In this document: positions 55,229 through 62,950 of the stretch, one piece after another
Position numbering within the stretch: the stretch's first letter is position 1
Layout: the number at the start of each line of letters is the position of its first letter
Assembly (NCBI RefSeq): GCF_023515955.1
Contig: NZ_CP097322.1
Coordinates: 6,124,501-6,188,500, forward strand
Reading direction: 5' to 3'
From: Streptomyces sp. RerS4
Lineage (GTDB): Bacteria > Actinomycetota > Actinomycetes > Streptomycetales > Streptomycetaceae
DNA length: 64,000 nt
Program-made: the position numbers and the translations under genes
Notes under the pieces: model-generated
Seen by the model: the letters and a program-made list of their open reading frames with translations, nothing else
What the model was told of the DNA's origin: nothing
Databases searched by the model: none

Positions 55229-56405
55229 ACCGCCCGGCCGGCTCCCCCCGCAGGGCCGCCGCCACGACGGGGGAGCGGTGAAAGGCGCGGGCGAGGGCCG
55301 TCAGGGGGTGGCCGGCGAGGCCGTACGGGGAACCGTCCCCGGTCACGGGAGGCGTCGGCGGCCCGTGGCCGGCCGCGCGCAGCCGGCAGGCGGCGGCCAG
55401 CATGGCGGCGTCCGCCACCACGGAGGCGGCCGCCTCGGCCAGACCCTGGCGGCGCGCGGCCGCGTAGGCCGCCGACCGCACCTCGGGGTCGAACCAGCCC
55501 GCCAGGGCCAACAACCCGTCGTCGATCACCGACTCGCGGTGGATCAGCCGGATCCCGATCGGCGACCACCAGGTCAGCGGCACCGTCGTCACGCTGAGGG
55601 ACGCGAAGGCGCGCAGCGCCTTCCACAGCGGGCGCAGCCGCCGGTACTGCGCGAAGTCCCGCCAGGTCGCCGATCCGCCGGCCATCGGCACGACGAACCC
55701 GGCGCCCATCAGCAGGGCCGCCGCCGAGGCCAGCGGCGGAGCCACGTACGTGGACAGGTCGTCCCAGTCGTGACCGGCCCAACGGGCCCCGATCGCCGCC
55801 CACTTCGCCACGACGTAGCCGAGGTCCAGCACCCCGCCGAGCATCAGCAGCGCGAGCCCCGACCGCAGCGGCCGCATCCCGTGGTCCAGGCGCAGCAGCC
55901 ACTTCAGGGACAGCAGGGTCAGCGCCGTGCTGCCCGCCATGTGCGCGACCAGATAGCAGACGATCATCTCGCGCAACCAGGGCGTGTTCGCGTAGTACGT
56001 GTCCAGGTCCCGCAACCGCTCCACCGGCGCGTCCCCGACCGCGAACAGCACGACGATCGCCACGCTCACCGCGCCGAACACGCCCACCGTCACCCACGTC
56101 GCCCGCCGCAGGGCCGCCGGCGGACCCCCCGACCAGTGCAGCATCAGGACGACGGAGGCCCCCGAGAAGGCCGTCAGGACGCTGTACACCAGCGGGGCCG
56201 CGCAGTTGACGATCCCGGTGCCGCGGTTGACGGCGGCCAGCGTGGGCGGCGCCGCCAGGAAGGTCAGCACGCAGCCGACGCCCAGCAGCGCGCAGACCGC
56301 CCGCATCATCGGCTGGTCCCAGCCCCGGCGCAGGGCCGGGGCCTTGACCAGCAGGGCCAGCACCATCACCGACCCCGCCAGGTAGAGCGGCAGCCCCTGC
56401 TTCAC
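55227..56405 (-). CDS. Polytopic membrane protein, MAB_1171c/DUF6545-like
   Basis: A 392-residue protein with about seven membrane helices in the first ~240 residues (LYLAGSVMVLALLVKAPAL, LLGVGCVLTFLAAPPTLAAV, ATWVTVGVFGAVSVAIVVLFAV, and so on) and a cytoplasmic C-terminal region (FAQYRRLRPLWKALRAFAS, LTWWSPIGIRLIHRESVIDDGLLAL) resembling the MAB_1171c putative transporter family. Function is unknown. The GTG start overlaps the stop of the FAD monooxygenase gene (GTGA), so the two are translated together. Ends inside the palindromic element. Confidence 0.78.
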   Translation of the reverse strand: MKQGLPLYLAGSVMVLALLVKAPALRRGWDQPMMRAVCALLGVGCVLTFLAAPPTLAAVNRGTGIVNCAAPLVYSVLTAFSGASVVLMLHWSGGPPAALRRATWVTVGVFGAVSVAIVVLFAVGDAPVERLRDLDTYYANTPWLREMIVCYLVAHMAGSTALTLLSLKWLLRLDHGMRPLRSGLALLMLGGVLDLGYVVAKWAAIGARWAGHDWDDLSTYVAPPLASAAALLMGAGFVVPMAGGSATWRDFAQYRRLRPLWKALRAFASLSVTTVPLTWWSPIGIRLIHRESVIDDGLLALAGWFDPEVRSAAYAAARRQGLAEAAASVVADAAMLAAACRLRAAGHGPPTPPVTGDGSPYGLAGHPLTALARAFHRSPVVAAALRGEPAGR

Positions 56406-57874
56406 AGGGCGTGGTCGGCGCGACCGGCCGGGTCCACGGTGTCCGGGGTGGCCGCGGGCGTCGTCGTTCCCCGGGCGGCGCCGTCGAGCCCGGCCACCGT
56501 CCGCTCGGCCGCCGTCAGCGGCGGCGCCTTGAGGGCGCCCCGCGCGGAGGCCCGCAGCACCCGCCACATCACCTCGGGCCGGAACCAGTGGGTGGGCGGG
56601 CTGGTCATGGTGATGACCTCCAGGAAGGCCGCTGTCAGCGGCTCCTGGGTCGTGGCCCCGGTCATCAGCCGGCCCACGTAGGCGTCCAGGAGCCCCGCGC
56701 CCGGCTTCGGCCTCATGCCGGTGGCGCCCGGGTACTGGATGTCCTGCGACGTGGCCAGCTCCCAGGCGGTGGCCACCTGCGGGGCGAGCGCGCGCTGCGC
56801 CGCGTTGCCGAAGCCGGGCCGCGACAGGCCCCCGTCGCGCAGCAGGGAGCGGACGGCCAACAGGCCGCGGGCGGCGACCGTCATGCCCTGCCCGTAGAGC
56901 GGGTTGAAGGTGGCGACGGAGTCGCCGACGGCGAAGAACCCGTCCGGCAGGTCGGTCTTCTCGAAGAAGATCCGCCGGTTCGCGGTGCCCTGCGTGACGG
57001 CGACGTCCGTGAGCGGCTTTCGCCCTTCGAGGAGTTCGCCGACGATGGGGTGGCGGATGCTCTTGGCGAACGGGATGAATTCCTCGGGGTCGTTGGTGGG
57101 CTGGCCGCCCCGGGTGCCGGACAGGGTGGCCTGCCACTGGCCGTTCTCGATCGGCACGATCGTCGCGGTCCGGCCGGGTACGGGCACCCGCGGGTCGGAC
57201 TGGACGTTGACGATGGGAAAGCCCAGCTCGTGCGCTCCCGCCGGCGCCTCGAATATCCGGGTCGCGTACACCAGACCGGAGTCCACCCCCGCCGCCCGTA
57301 CGCCGCTCACGCCGAGCTTCTCCAGCCAGGCGCGGGCCCGCGAGCCGCGCCCGCTGGCGTCCACCACGACGTCGGCCGCGATCAGCCGGCCCTCCTCCTC
57401 CGGGGTGTCGACGCGGACACCGGTGATCCGCGCGGCCGTGCCCTCCAGGGCGCGCACCCGACTGCGCTGGAGCGTGGTGACCCCGGGCAGGGCGATGACG
57501 CGTCGGCGGACCACCGAGTCGAGGAGGTCACGGCTGCACGAGATGTTGAACTGCTTCTCCCCGCAGCGCGGGATCCAGCCCTGCGCCGTCATCGTCACCA
57601 GGTCGGTCGGCAGGCTGCGGCGGATCGCGCCGGCGGCGGTCCACTCCTCGGTGATGCCCGGCAGGATCTCCTCTATGGCCCGCGCGCCGCCCGACCACAT
57701 GACGTGGACGTGACGGGCCTGCGGCAGCCCCCGCCGGGGCGCCGGGCTGTCGGGCAGCGTGTCGGCGTCGATGATCGTGACCGTCGCGTGTTCGGCGAGG
57801 ACGCCGGCCGCGAGCAGGCCGGCCATGCTGCCGCCGATGATCACGGCGTGGCGGAGCGGGGTGGACTGGGTCAT
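56402..57874 (-). CDS. FAD-dependent monooxygenase
   Basis: A 490-residue flavoprotein of the group A hydroxylase/geranylgeranyl reductase-like class. The dinucleotide site is HAVIIGGSMAGLLAAGVL (G14-G15-x3-G19), the second ADP-site aspartate motif GFFAVGDSVATFNPLYGQGMTVA, and an ASGRGSRARAWLEKLG stretch fits the DG-type motif. The closest look-alikes hydroxylate or epoxidise natural-product-like substrates. It is encoded between the metallopeptidase gene (124-bp gap with hairpins) and the membrane-protein gene (overlap). Confidence 0.87.
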   Translation of the reverse strand: MTQSTPLRHAVIIGGSMAGLLAAGVLAEHATVTIIDADTLPDSPAPRRGLPQARHVHVMWSGGARAIEEILPGITEEWTAAGAIRRSLPTDLVTMTAQGWIPRCGEKQFNISCSRDLLDSVVRRRVIALPGVTTLQRSRVRALEGTAARITGVRVDTPEEEGRLIAADVVVDASGRGSRARAWLEKLGVSGVRAAGVDSGLVYATRIFEAPAGAHELGFPIVNVQSDPRVPVPGRTATIVPIENGQWQATLSGTRGGQPTNDPEEFIPFAKSIRHPIVGELLEGRKPLTDVAVTQGTANRRIFFEKTDLPDGFFAVGDSVATFNPLYGQGMTVAARGLLAVRSLLRDGGLSRPGFGNAAQRALAPQVATAWELATSQDIQYPGATGMRPKPGAGLLDAYVGRLMTGATTQEPLTAAFLEVITMTSPPTHWFRPEVMWRVLRASARGALKAPPLTAAERTVAGLDGAARGTTTPAATPDTVDPAGRADHAL

Positions 57875-57942
57875 CGTGTGGTGCTCTCTGTCAGGCCGCG
57901 CGGAGGCCGGCTGCGGCGTACGTGTGGGGAGGAGGGGGCCGG

Positions 57943-57992
57943 GACGGGCGCGATGTGTCGGCGCCCGTCGCGCCGGGGGGTCGACCCCGGGC
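57943..57992 (-). terminator. Two consecutive hairpins between the metallopeptidase and monooxygenase genes
   Basis: GACGGGCGC/GCGCCCGTC (57943-57951 and 57961-57969) and CCGGGG/CCCCGG (from 57973). They follow the metallopeptidase stop by a few bases, so the four-gene cluster may be two transcripts or one with attenuation. Confidence 0.5.
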
Positions 57993-57998
57993 GACCCC

Positions 57999-58565
57999 CT
58001 AACGGCTCCAGCCGAGCGTGCTCTTGATCCGCTCGATCTCCTCGGGGAGCCTCTCCTGCCGGGGTGGTGGAAGCAACGACTTGAGGATCTTGCCGAGGTG
58101 CAGGCCGAAGGTCTCGGCCCGGATCTCCGCGGGATCCCCCAGGTCGGCGCGGGCGGCGGCCTGTCGGACGACGCTGTCCAGCCCGTGGTCCGACCGCAGC
58201 AGTTCGGTGAGGTTCCCGTGGGGTCCCGCCAGCCGGGCGGCCGCCGTCATCGCGGGGCCGAGGCTGTAGCAGGTGCCCTCGGCGATGTGCCACAGCTCGT
58301 GGCAGGCGATGACGAGTTGGTGCTCGGGACGGGTGCGCGCCTCGATGACGATCAGGTCGCGGTCGTCGAGTTGGAGCCAGAGTCCGCTGGCGGTGCCCGG
58401 CGGGAAGGCCGTGAAGTGGAAGTCCAGCGGCCGTCCGTCCCGGTGACGGCGCGCGAAGGCCGCGCAGAGGCCGCCGATGATCTCGGGGGCGCCGCCCGGC
58501 GGCTCGACGCGGGTGTGCGCCAGCAGGTCGGCGCCGAGCCCGCGCATGGCCCGGGTGGTCCTCAT
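57999..58565 (-). CDS. ImmA/IrrE-like zinc metallopeptidase, 'toxin component' type
   Basis: A 188-residue small gluzincin-like protein with H89-E90-LW-H93 (VIACHELWHIAEG), the motif style of ImmA/IrrE peptidases that cleave XRE-type repressors. The remainder is helical. In Streptomyces such proteins pair with regulators as putative toxin-antitoxin or signalling units. Here the ATG overlaps the stop of the regulator gene by 4 bases (ATGA), consistent with a peptidase that inactivates its own partner. Function is inferred from context. Confidence 0.78.
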   Translation of the reverse strand: MRTTRAMRGLGADLLAHTRVEPPGGAPEIIGGLCAAFARRHRDGRPLDFHFTAFPPGTASGLWLQLDDRDLIVIEARTRPEHQLVIACHELWHIAEGTCYSLGPAMTAAARLAGPHGNLTELLRSDHGLDSVVRQAAARADLGDPAEIRAETFGLHLGKILKSLLPPPRQERLPEEIERIKSTLGWSR

Positions 58566-59590
58566 GGCGCTTCCCCTTCGCAGGTACGGTCCGCGGCGGT
58601 GGGCGCGGTGGGCGACGGCGGTCGCAGCCGGCCCTCCCGGGCGAGGAGTTCGTCCAGGTAGTCGGCCAAGGACTGCCGGCCCGCCGGGGACAGCCGTCCG
58701 GCCCGGGACACCATGTTCCGTACGTCGTGGGCGCGCAGCACCGCCAGCAGCGGGTTGTCGTCCTCGGGCTCCGGCGTCCGCAACCGCCGTTCGAGGTCGA
58801 GCAGTGCGCCGGCCAGCGCCTCGGTGTCGTCGGCGAGGAGGAAGCCGCTCTCGACCCCGTAGAACCGCTGGATCCCGGCCGCCGCCGCCAGGTTGGGCAG
58901 GCCCTCGCCCCGGGCGAGCCGGGTCAGGGACTGCCCGGAGGCGTCGAAGGAGGCGGCGATGGCCGTCAGGGAGTGGGGCTGGCCGTCGGGGCGCGGCCGG
59001 GTCCGGCGCAGGTGCTCGAAACGCTGGTGGACCTGCTCCTTGAGCGGGAGCCGGGGCGGGCGCCCGTCGAGGGTGAGTCGGATGGCCTGGGGGGTGAGGC
59101 CGCTGAGGTAGGAGAGGCGTTCGAGGTCGTCGGGGGCGCCGGCAGCGGCGCTGTCGTACGGGGCGCGGGCCAGGGCCCGTTCCACCGCACTCTTGCTGTC
59201 GGCCAGCAGGAAGCCGGCGTAGACCCCGAAGAAGCGCTGCACACCGGCCGCGTGGCCGAGGCGGGGCAGTCCGGTGCCGGCGTTCAACGGGCCCAGGGAG
59301 GCGCCCGGCGCCCGGAACTCCTCGGCGATCGCGGACAGCGGCCACTCCCGGCCGTGCTTGTCGCGACGGGTCGCGCGCAGCAGCAGGAACCGCCGGTGCA
59401 CCCGCCGGTCCAGCGGGGTGTCGACCGCCGTGCCCGCCACCACCCGGTGGATCAGCTCCGGTGCGACCCCCGAGAGGTGGCTGAGCCGCTCCACCGCGAG
59501 GACCTCGCCCGGGTCCTGCCCGCGCCGGCGGGCCAACTCCGCCACACGATCCCACGACGCGGTGAGATCAGGTCGGGCGGCGGCTGGCAC
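58562..59590 (-). CDS. Regulator with two tandem XRE-like modules
   Basis: A 342-residue protein built from an internal duplication: residues about 33-140 and 157-264 align along their length (ERLSHLSGV with ERLSYLSGL; VHRRFLLLR with VHQRFEHLR; GVQRFFGVYAGFLLAD with GIQRFYGVESGFLLAD). Each contains a helix-turn-helix-like stretch (LSAIAEEFRAPGASLGPL; LTAIAASFDASGQSLTRL). Probably a DNA-binding repressor that works as a pseudo-dimer and is the target of the metallopeptidase. Start GTG at 59590 lacks a ribosome site; GTG at 59692 is possible. Confidence 0.75.
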   Translation of the reverse strand: MPAAARPDLTASWDRVAELARRRGQDPGEVLAVERLSHLSGVAPELIHRVVAGTAVDTPLDRRVHRRFLLLRATRRDKHGREWPLSAIAEEFRAPGASLGPLNAGTGLPRLGHAAGVQRFFGVYAGFLLADSKSAVERALARAPYDSAAAGAPDDLERLSYLSGLTPQAIRLTLDGRPPRLPLKEQVHQRFEHLRRTRPRPDGQPHSLTAIAASFDASGQSLTRLARGEGLPNLAAAAGIQRFYGVESGFLLADDTEALAGALLDLERRLRTPEPEDDNPLLAVLRAHDVRNMVSRAGRLSPAGRQSLADYLDELLAREGRLRPPSPTAPTAADRTCEGEAP

Positions 59591-59896
59591 CGGAGGATTC
59601 TCCGTACGTCGACAGGGCGTTCGAGTGTTTCGGCTCCGTGCAGAGTAGCCCGCGGCCCCCACCCCCACCAGCGCAACCCCAACATTTCCCACGATGCGGC
59701 CTCAAAAAAGGTTGGCACCGCCCGCAGGCGCCCGGCCCCCGACACGCCGGCTCGACGGTGGGCATGACCTGACAGGTAATCGACCCGCGCCGGGGCCCGG
59801 CGGCACAGTGGTGCAGGCGGGTTCCGGGGCCGCGCACTCGGTCCCGGAACCCGCATCCCACCCGCACGTTCGACCCTCGACGGAGGCTGGTTCGCC
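59591..59896. other. Divergent intergenic region with an 11-bp-arm inverted repeat
   Basis: Holds an A-rich patch near 59703 and a strong inverted repeat GCGGGTTCCGG (59817-59827) / CCGGAACCCGC (59844-59854) with a 16-base loop, 42 bases before the membrane-protein start. It may be an operator or leader hairpin. If the regulator starts at 59692, part of this region is coding. Confidence 0.45.
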
Positions 59897-60316
59897 ATGT
59901 CCGCGACGACCCTGTTCGCCACCCTCGCCCGTACCACCGCCCCCCGGACGGCGCTGCGCCGCTTCCTCGCCCTCGACTCCGCCGTCACCGCCGGCAACGG
60001 CCTCGCCTACGTGGCCTTCTCCGCCCCCCTCGGCCGGCTGCTCGGTGTCGACGCGGGCCTTCTGCTCACCCTCGGCGTCCTGCTCGTCGCGTACGGAGCC
60101 GCCGTCGGCTTCCTCGCCTCGCGCCGCCGGCCGCCGGCCCTGCCGGTCACGCTGGTGATCGAGACCAACTACGCCTGGGCCGCCCTGAGCCTCGTCTCCC
60201 TCTTCGTCTGGCTCACCCCGACCACCGCCGGAGCCGTGTGGATCCCCGCGCAGGGCCTCGTCGTCGCCGGCTTCGCCCTGCTCCAGCAGCTCGCCCTGCG
60301 CTCAGTCACCGAGTGA
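59897..60316 (+). CDS. Small four-helix membrane protein
   Basis: A 139-residue integral membrane protein with four hydrophobic segments (about 30-50, 54-75, 80-107 and 112-135), no cofactor motif and no recognised family. The N-terminus TTLFATLARTTAPRTALRRFLALD is basic and amphipathic. ATG with GGAGG about 10 bases upstream. Its last 15 bases overlap the opposing regulator gene, so transcription of one may antagonise the other. Confidence 0.75.
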   Translation: MSATTLFATLARTTAPRTALRRFLALDSAVTAGNGLAYVAFSAPLGRLLGVDAGLLLTLGVLLVAYGAAVGFLASRRRPPALPVTLVIETNYAWAALSLVSLFVWLTPTTAGAVWIPAQGLVVAGFALLQQLALRSVTE

Positions 60317-61111
60317 GCGCAGGTACTTCGCCGTCGCCGCGTCGGCCGGGAGCATCGTCTCGATGGCCAGCTCGGCGACCGTCACGTCCATCGGCGTGTT
60401 GAACGTGGCGATCGAGGACACGAAGGACAGCACGTGCCCGTCGTGCTCGATGACCAACGGCAGCGCGATGTACGCGACCGCCTCACGGGGCTCCGTATCG
60501 CCGGGGCGCTCCACGACCGGATAGGCCGCCACCTCCTCATACAGGGCGCGCAGCGGTCCGGAGCGGGCCAGCGCGATCTCCCGCTCCATCTGCGCCAGCA
60601 GGTGCCCGCGCCACTCCCGCAGGTTGCGGATCCTCGGTGCCAGACCCTCGGGGTGCAAGGTGATCCGCATGGCGTTCAGCGGCGGTGCCAGCAGGTGCTC
60701 CGGCAGCCCGTCCAGCAGCATCGCGATGCCCCGGTTGGCGGCGACGACGTGGTACGTCGCGTCGACGACCAGGGCCGGATAGGGCTCGTAACCCGTCAAC
60801 AGCCGCTGGATCCCCTCGCGCAGCGTCTCCATCGTCGGCGCGTCGAGCGGCGTCTGCCCGTAGATCGGGGCGTACCCGGCCGCGAGCAGCAGCGCGTTGC
60901 GCTCGCGTACCGGTACGTCGAGACGGTCGGCGAGGCGCAGCACCATCTCCTCGCTCGGCCGGGAGCGCCCCGTCTCGATGAAGCTGATGTGGCGGGAGGA
61001 GGAATCGGCGCGGCCCGCCAGCTCCAGTTGGCTGATGCCGCGCCGCTCGCGCCAGGTACGGAGCAGGGCGCCGACCGCGGTCGGGCCGCTCGTGCTGGAC
61101 ATGCTGGTCAT
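60302..61111 (-). CDS. XRE-family regulator with MmyB-like ligand domain
   Basis: A 269-residue regulator: N-terminal HTH (RRGISQLELAGRADSSSRHISFIETGRSRPSEEMVLRLAD) and a C-terminal MmyB-like PAS-type domain (YPALVVDATYHVVAANRGIAMLL, HPEGLAPRIRNLREWRGHLL). Such proteins bind fatty-acid-like or other small ligands and repress neighbouring genes. It faces the pterin dehydratase gene across an inverted repeat and three direct repeats that are likely its sites. Start ATG at 61111; ATG at 61102 is possible. Confidence 0.86.
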   Translation of the reverse strand: MTSMSSTSGPTAVGALLRTWRERRGISQLELAGRADSSSRHISFIETGRSRPSEEMVLRLADRLDVPVRERNALLLAAGYAPIYGQTPLDAPTMETLREGIQRLLTGYEPYPALVVDATYHVVAANRGIAMLLDGLPEHLLAPPLNAMRITLHPEGLAPRIRNLREWRGHLLAQMEREIALARSGPLRALYEEVAAYPVVERPGDTEPREAVAYIALPLVIEHDGHVLSFVSSIATFNTPMDVTVAELAIETMLPADAATAKYLRSLGD

Positions 61112-61163
61112 GCCCCTGACGGTAGCCGAGGACGGAAGGCCCGGTCGGGTGGCGGTCAATCAG

Positions 61164-61190
61164 GGTTCCCACCGCGCCGCTGTGGGAACC
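61164..61190. promoter_or_regulatory. Inverted repeat in a divergent regulatory region
   Basis: GGTTCCCAC and GTGGGAACC are perfect 9-bp arms with a 9-base centre, 53 bases upstream of the XRE regulator start; a good autoregulatory operator candidate. Confidence 0.5.
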
Positions 61191-61193
61191 TTG

Positions 61194-61238
61194 ACACCAC
61201 GTCACGGGACACCACGTCATGGGACACCACGTCATGGG
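61194..61238. repeat. Three tandem 15-bp direct repeats (ACACCACGTCATGGG)
   Basis: Copies at 61194-61208 (one change, C for T), 61209-61223 and 61224-61238 are contiguous and directly precede the pterin dehydratase gene. The 15-bp period is about 1.5 helical turns. The unit may be a protein-binding array or a slipped-strand repeat that alters promoter spacing. Confidence 0.75.
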
Positions 61239-61253
61239 TAAAGGGAGCCGCGG

Positions 61254-61559
61254 ATGTCGAGCGAACCGCTGTCGCAGAAGGAGATCGAGGACCGGTTGCG
61301 GGAACTCCCCGGCTGGGCCTACGAGAACGACCGCCTCGTCCGCACCTACCGCCTGGGCGGGCACGCCGCGGCCGGCGCCCTCGTCGCGCACATCGTCGCC
61401 GTACAGGAGGAGTTGAACCACCACTCCGACCTCACGCTCGGCTACAACACCGTTCGCGTGTCGGTGAACACCCACAGCGCGGGCGACTCCGTCACCGACA
61501 GCGACTTCGCCCTGGCCGAACGCGTCGAAGCCCTGGCCCCGTCCCACGGCGTGCGCTGA
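61254..61559 (+). CDS. phhB: 4a-hydroxytetrahydrobiopterin dehydratase (pterin carbinolamine dehydratase)
   Basis: A 101-residue protein of the PCD/DCoH family, which dehydrates 4a-carbinolamine pterin in the recycling of tetrahydropterin. The E-L-N-H-H-S-D-L core (QEELNHHSDLTLGYNTVRVSVNTHSAG) contains the catalytic histidines, and DSDFALAERVEAL closes the fold. No phenylalanine hydroxylase is nearby, as is often so in actinomycetes. ATG with AAAGGGAG about 7 bases upstream. Confidence 0.92.
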   Translation: MSSEPLSQKEIEDRLRELPGWAYENDRLVRTYRLGGHAAAGALVAHIVAVQEELNHHSDLTLGYNTVRVSVNTHSAGDSVTDSDFALAERVEALAPSHGVR

Positions 61560-61574
61560 CGCGGCCCGCGGGCG

Positions 61575-62000
61575 TCACACGGGTTCCAGCCGCCACCACT
61601 GGGTGGGGGAGTCCGTGTCCTCGCACTGGCGGGCGCGGCCCTCGGGATCGGCCTCCAGGGACAGGCCGCTGATGCCGGCCACCAGCGAGACCACCCCCGG
61701 ATCGTCGAGGTGCTCCTCGACGATCCACTCCTGGGCCCCGAACGCGTTGGGCCGCCACACCTGCACCCGCGCCCCGCTCTCGATCGAGGCGTTCGCGACG
61801 TCGAGCCGCCTGCCGTTGTCCTCGCTCACGACGTGGAAGATCCCGCCGCCACTGTGGGCCGGGGAGATCCGCCAGCGGCGCGCGGCGGAGGGCGCGGGCG
61901 GCCCGTCGGGCCCCACCCGCACCCGGGAGGCGCCCTCCAACTGGAGCACCAGGCCACTGGCCACGTTGCGGATCCGGTAGACCCCTTCGGGAAGGTTCAC
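61575..62000 (-). CDS. Ricin B-type (RICIN) beta-trefoil protein
   Basis: A 141-residue single beta-trefoil domain without a secretion signal. Repeated strands such as GVYRIRNVASGLVLQLEG, GIFHVVSEDNGRRLDVANASIESGARVQVW and QWWRLEPV with the QxW element (AQEWIVEEHL, TQWWRL) mark a carbohydrate-binding fold. It may be cytoplasmic, so sugar binding is not assured. GTG start 10 bases after the aldo/keto reductase stop, with AGGGCGG upstream: co-transcribed. Confidence 0.82.
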   Translation of the reverse strand: MNLPEGVYRIRNVASGLVLQLEGASRVRVGPDGPPAPSAARRWRISPAHSGGGIFHVVSEDNGRRLDVANASIESGARVQVWRPNAFGAQEWIVEEHLDDPGVVSLVAGISGLSLEADPEGRARQCEDTDSPTQWWRLEPV

Positions 62001-62010
62001 AGGCCCGCCC

Positions 62011-62853
62011 TCACGCGTCGAAGACGGCCGGGTCCGGCCCGATCCGCCGGCCGTCGGCGCCCAGCGCGTCCAGCGCCGCGAGGTCGTCCGCGTCCAGCGC
62101 GAAGTCGAACACGTCCAGGTTCTCCCGGATCCGCGACGGCGTCACCGACTTCGGGATCACGACGTTCCCCCGCTGGAGGTGCCAGCGCAGCACGACCTGC
62201 GCGGCGCTGCGGCCGTGCTTCGCGGCGACGGCGGTGACCGCCGGCAGGGTGAGCAGCTCCTTGCCCTGGCCCAGCGGGGACCAGGCCTCGGTGACGATCC
62301 CCAGCGAGGCGTGCAGGGCGCGCAGCTCCTCCTGCGGGAACAGCGGGTGCAGCTCGATCTGGTTCACGGCCGGCACCAGCGCGCTCTCGGCGCCCAGCCG
62401 CTCCAGGTCCACGGGGCGGAAGTTCGACACGCCGACGGCGCGGGCCCGGCCGCTCTCGGCGATCTCCTCGAAGGTCTTCCAGATGCGCGGGAAGTCGTCG
62501 CGCATCGGGCGCGGCCAGTGGATGAGGTACAGGTCGACCCGGTCGAGGCCCAGCTTCGCGAGCGAGTCGTCGAAGGCGCGCAGCACCTCGTCGCGGCCCC
62601 ACCGCCGCTTCGGTCCGTTCCACAGCTTCGTCGTGACGAAGAGCTCCTCGCGCGGCAGGCCCGAGGCCGCCACCGCCTTGCCGGTGCCCCGCTCGTTGGC
62701 GTACACCGCCGCCGTGTCGATGCTGCGGTAGCCCGCCTCCAAGGCCGTCGCGACCGCCCGCTCGGCCTCGGAGTCCGGGACCTGCCAGACCCCGTAGCCG
62801 AGTTGGGGCATGGCGACGCCGTTGTTGAGCTCGATGGTGGGGACCTGGATCAC
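62011..62853 (-). CDS. Aldo/keto reductase
   Basis: A 280-residue NADPH-dependent (beta/alpha)8 reductase close to 2,5-diketo-D-gluconate reductases. The catalytic tetrad is D46, Y51 (SIDTAAVYANE), K76 (TTKLWNG) and H112 (LIHWPRP). Cofactor-binding end IPKSVTPSRIRENLDVFDF is intact. GTG at 62853 begins IQVPTIELNNGVAMP, the family start; an upstream GTG would add 15 residues. Transcribed after the ABC ATPase pair with a 97-bp gap, ahead of the RICIN gene. Confidence 0.92.
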   Translation of the reverse strand: MIQVPTIELNNGVAMPQLGYGVWQVPDSEAERAVATALEAGYRSIDTAAVYANERGTGKAVAASGLPREELFVTTKLWNGPKRRWGRDEVLRAFDDSLAKLGLDRVDLYLIHWPRPMRDDFPRIWKTFEEIAESGRARAVGVSNFRPVDLERLGAESALVPAVNQIELHPLFPQEELRALHASLGIVTEAWSPLGQGKELLTLPAVTAVAAKHGRSAAQVVLRWHLQRGNVVIPKSVTPSRIRENLDVFDFALDADDLAALDALGADGRRIGPDPAVFDA

Positions 62854-62950
62854 GTCGGTCGTTCCCTCGGGTCGGTGCGGGTGTACGAGGGGCGACAACC
62901 GGCCCCCCGTACACCGTATTCCCGCCGCGCGTGCCCTCCCGCCCCGACGC

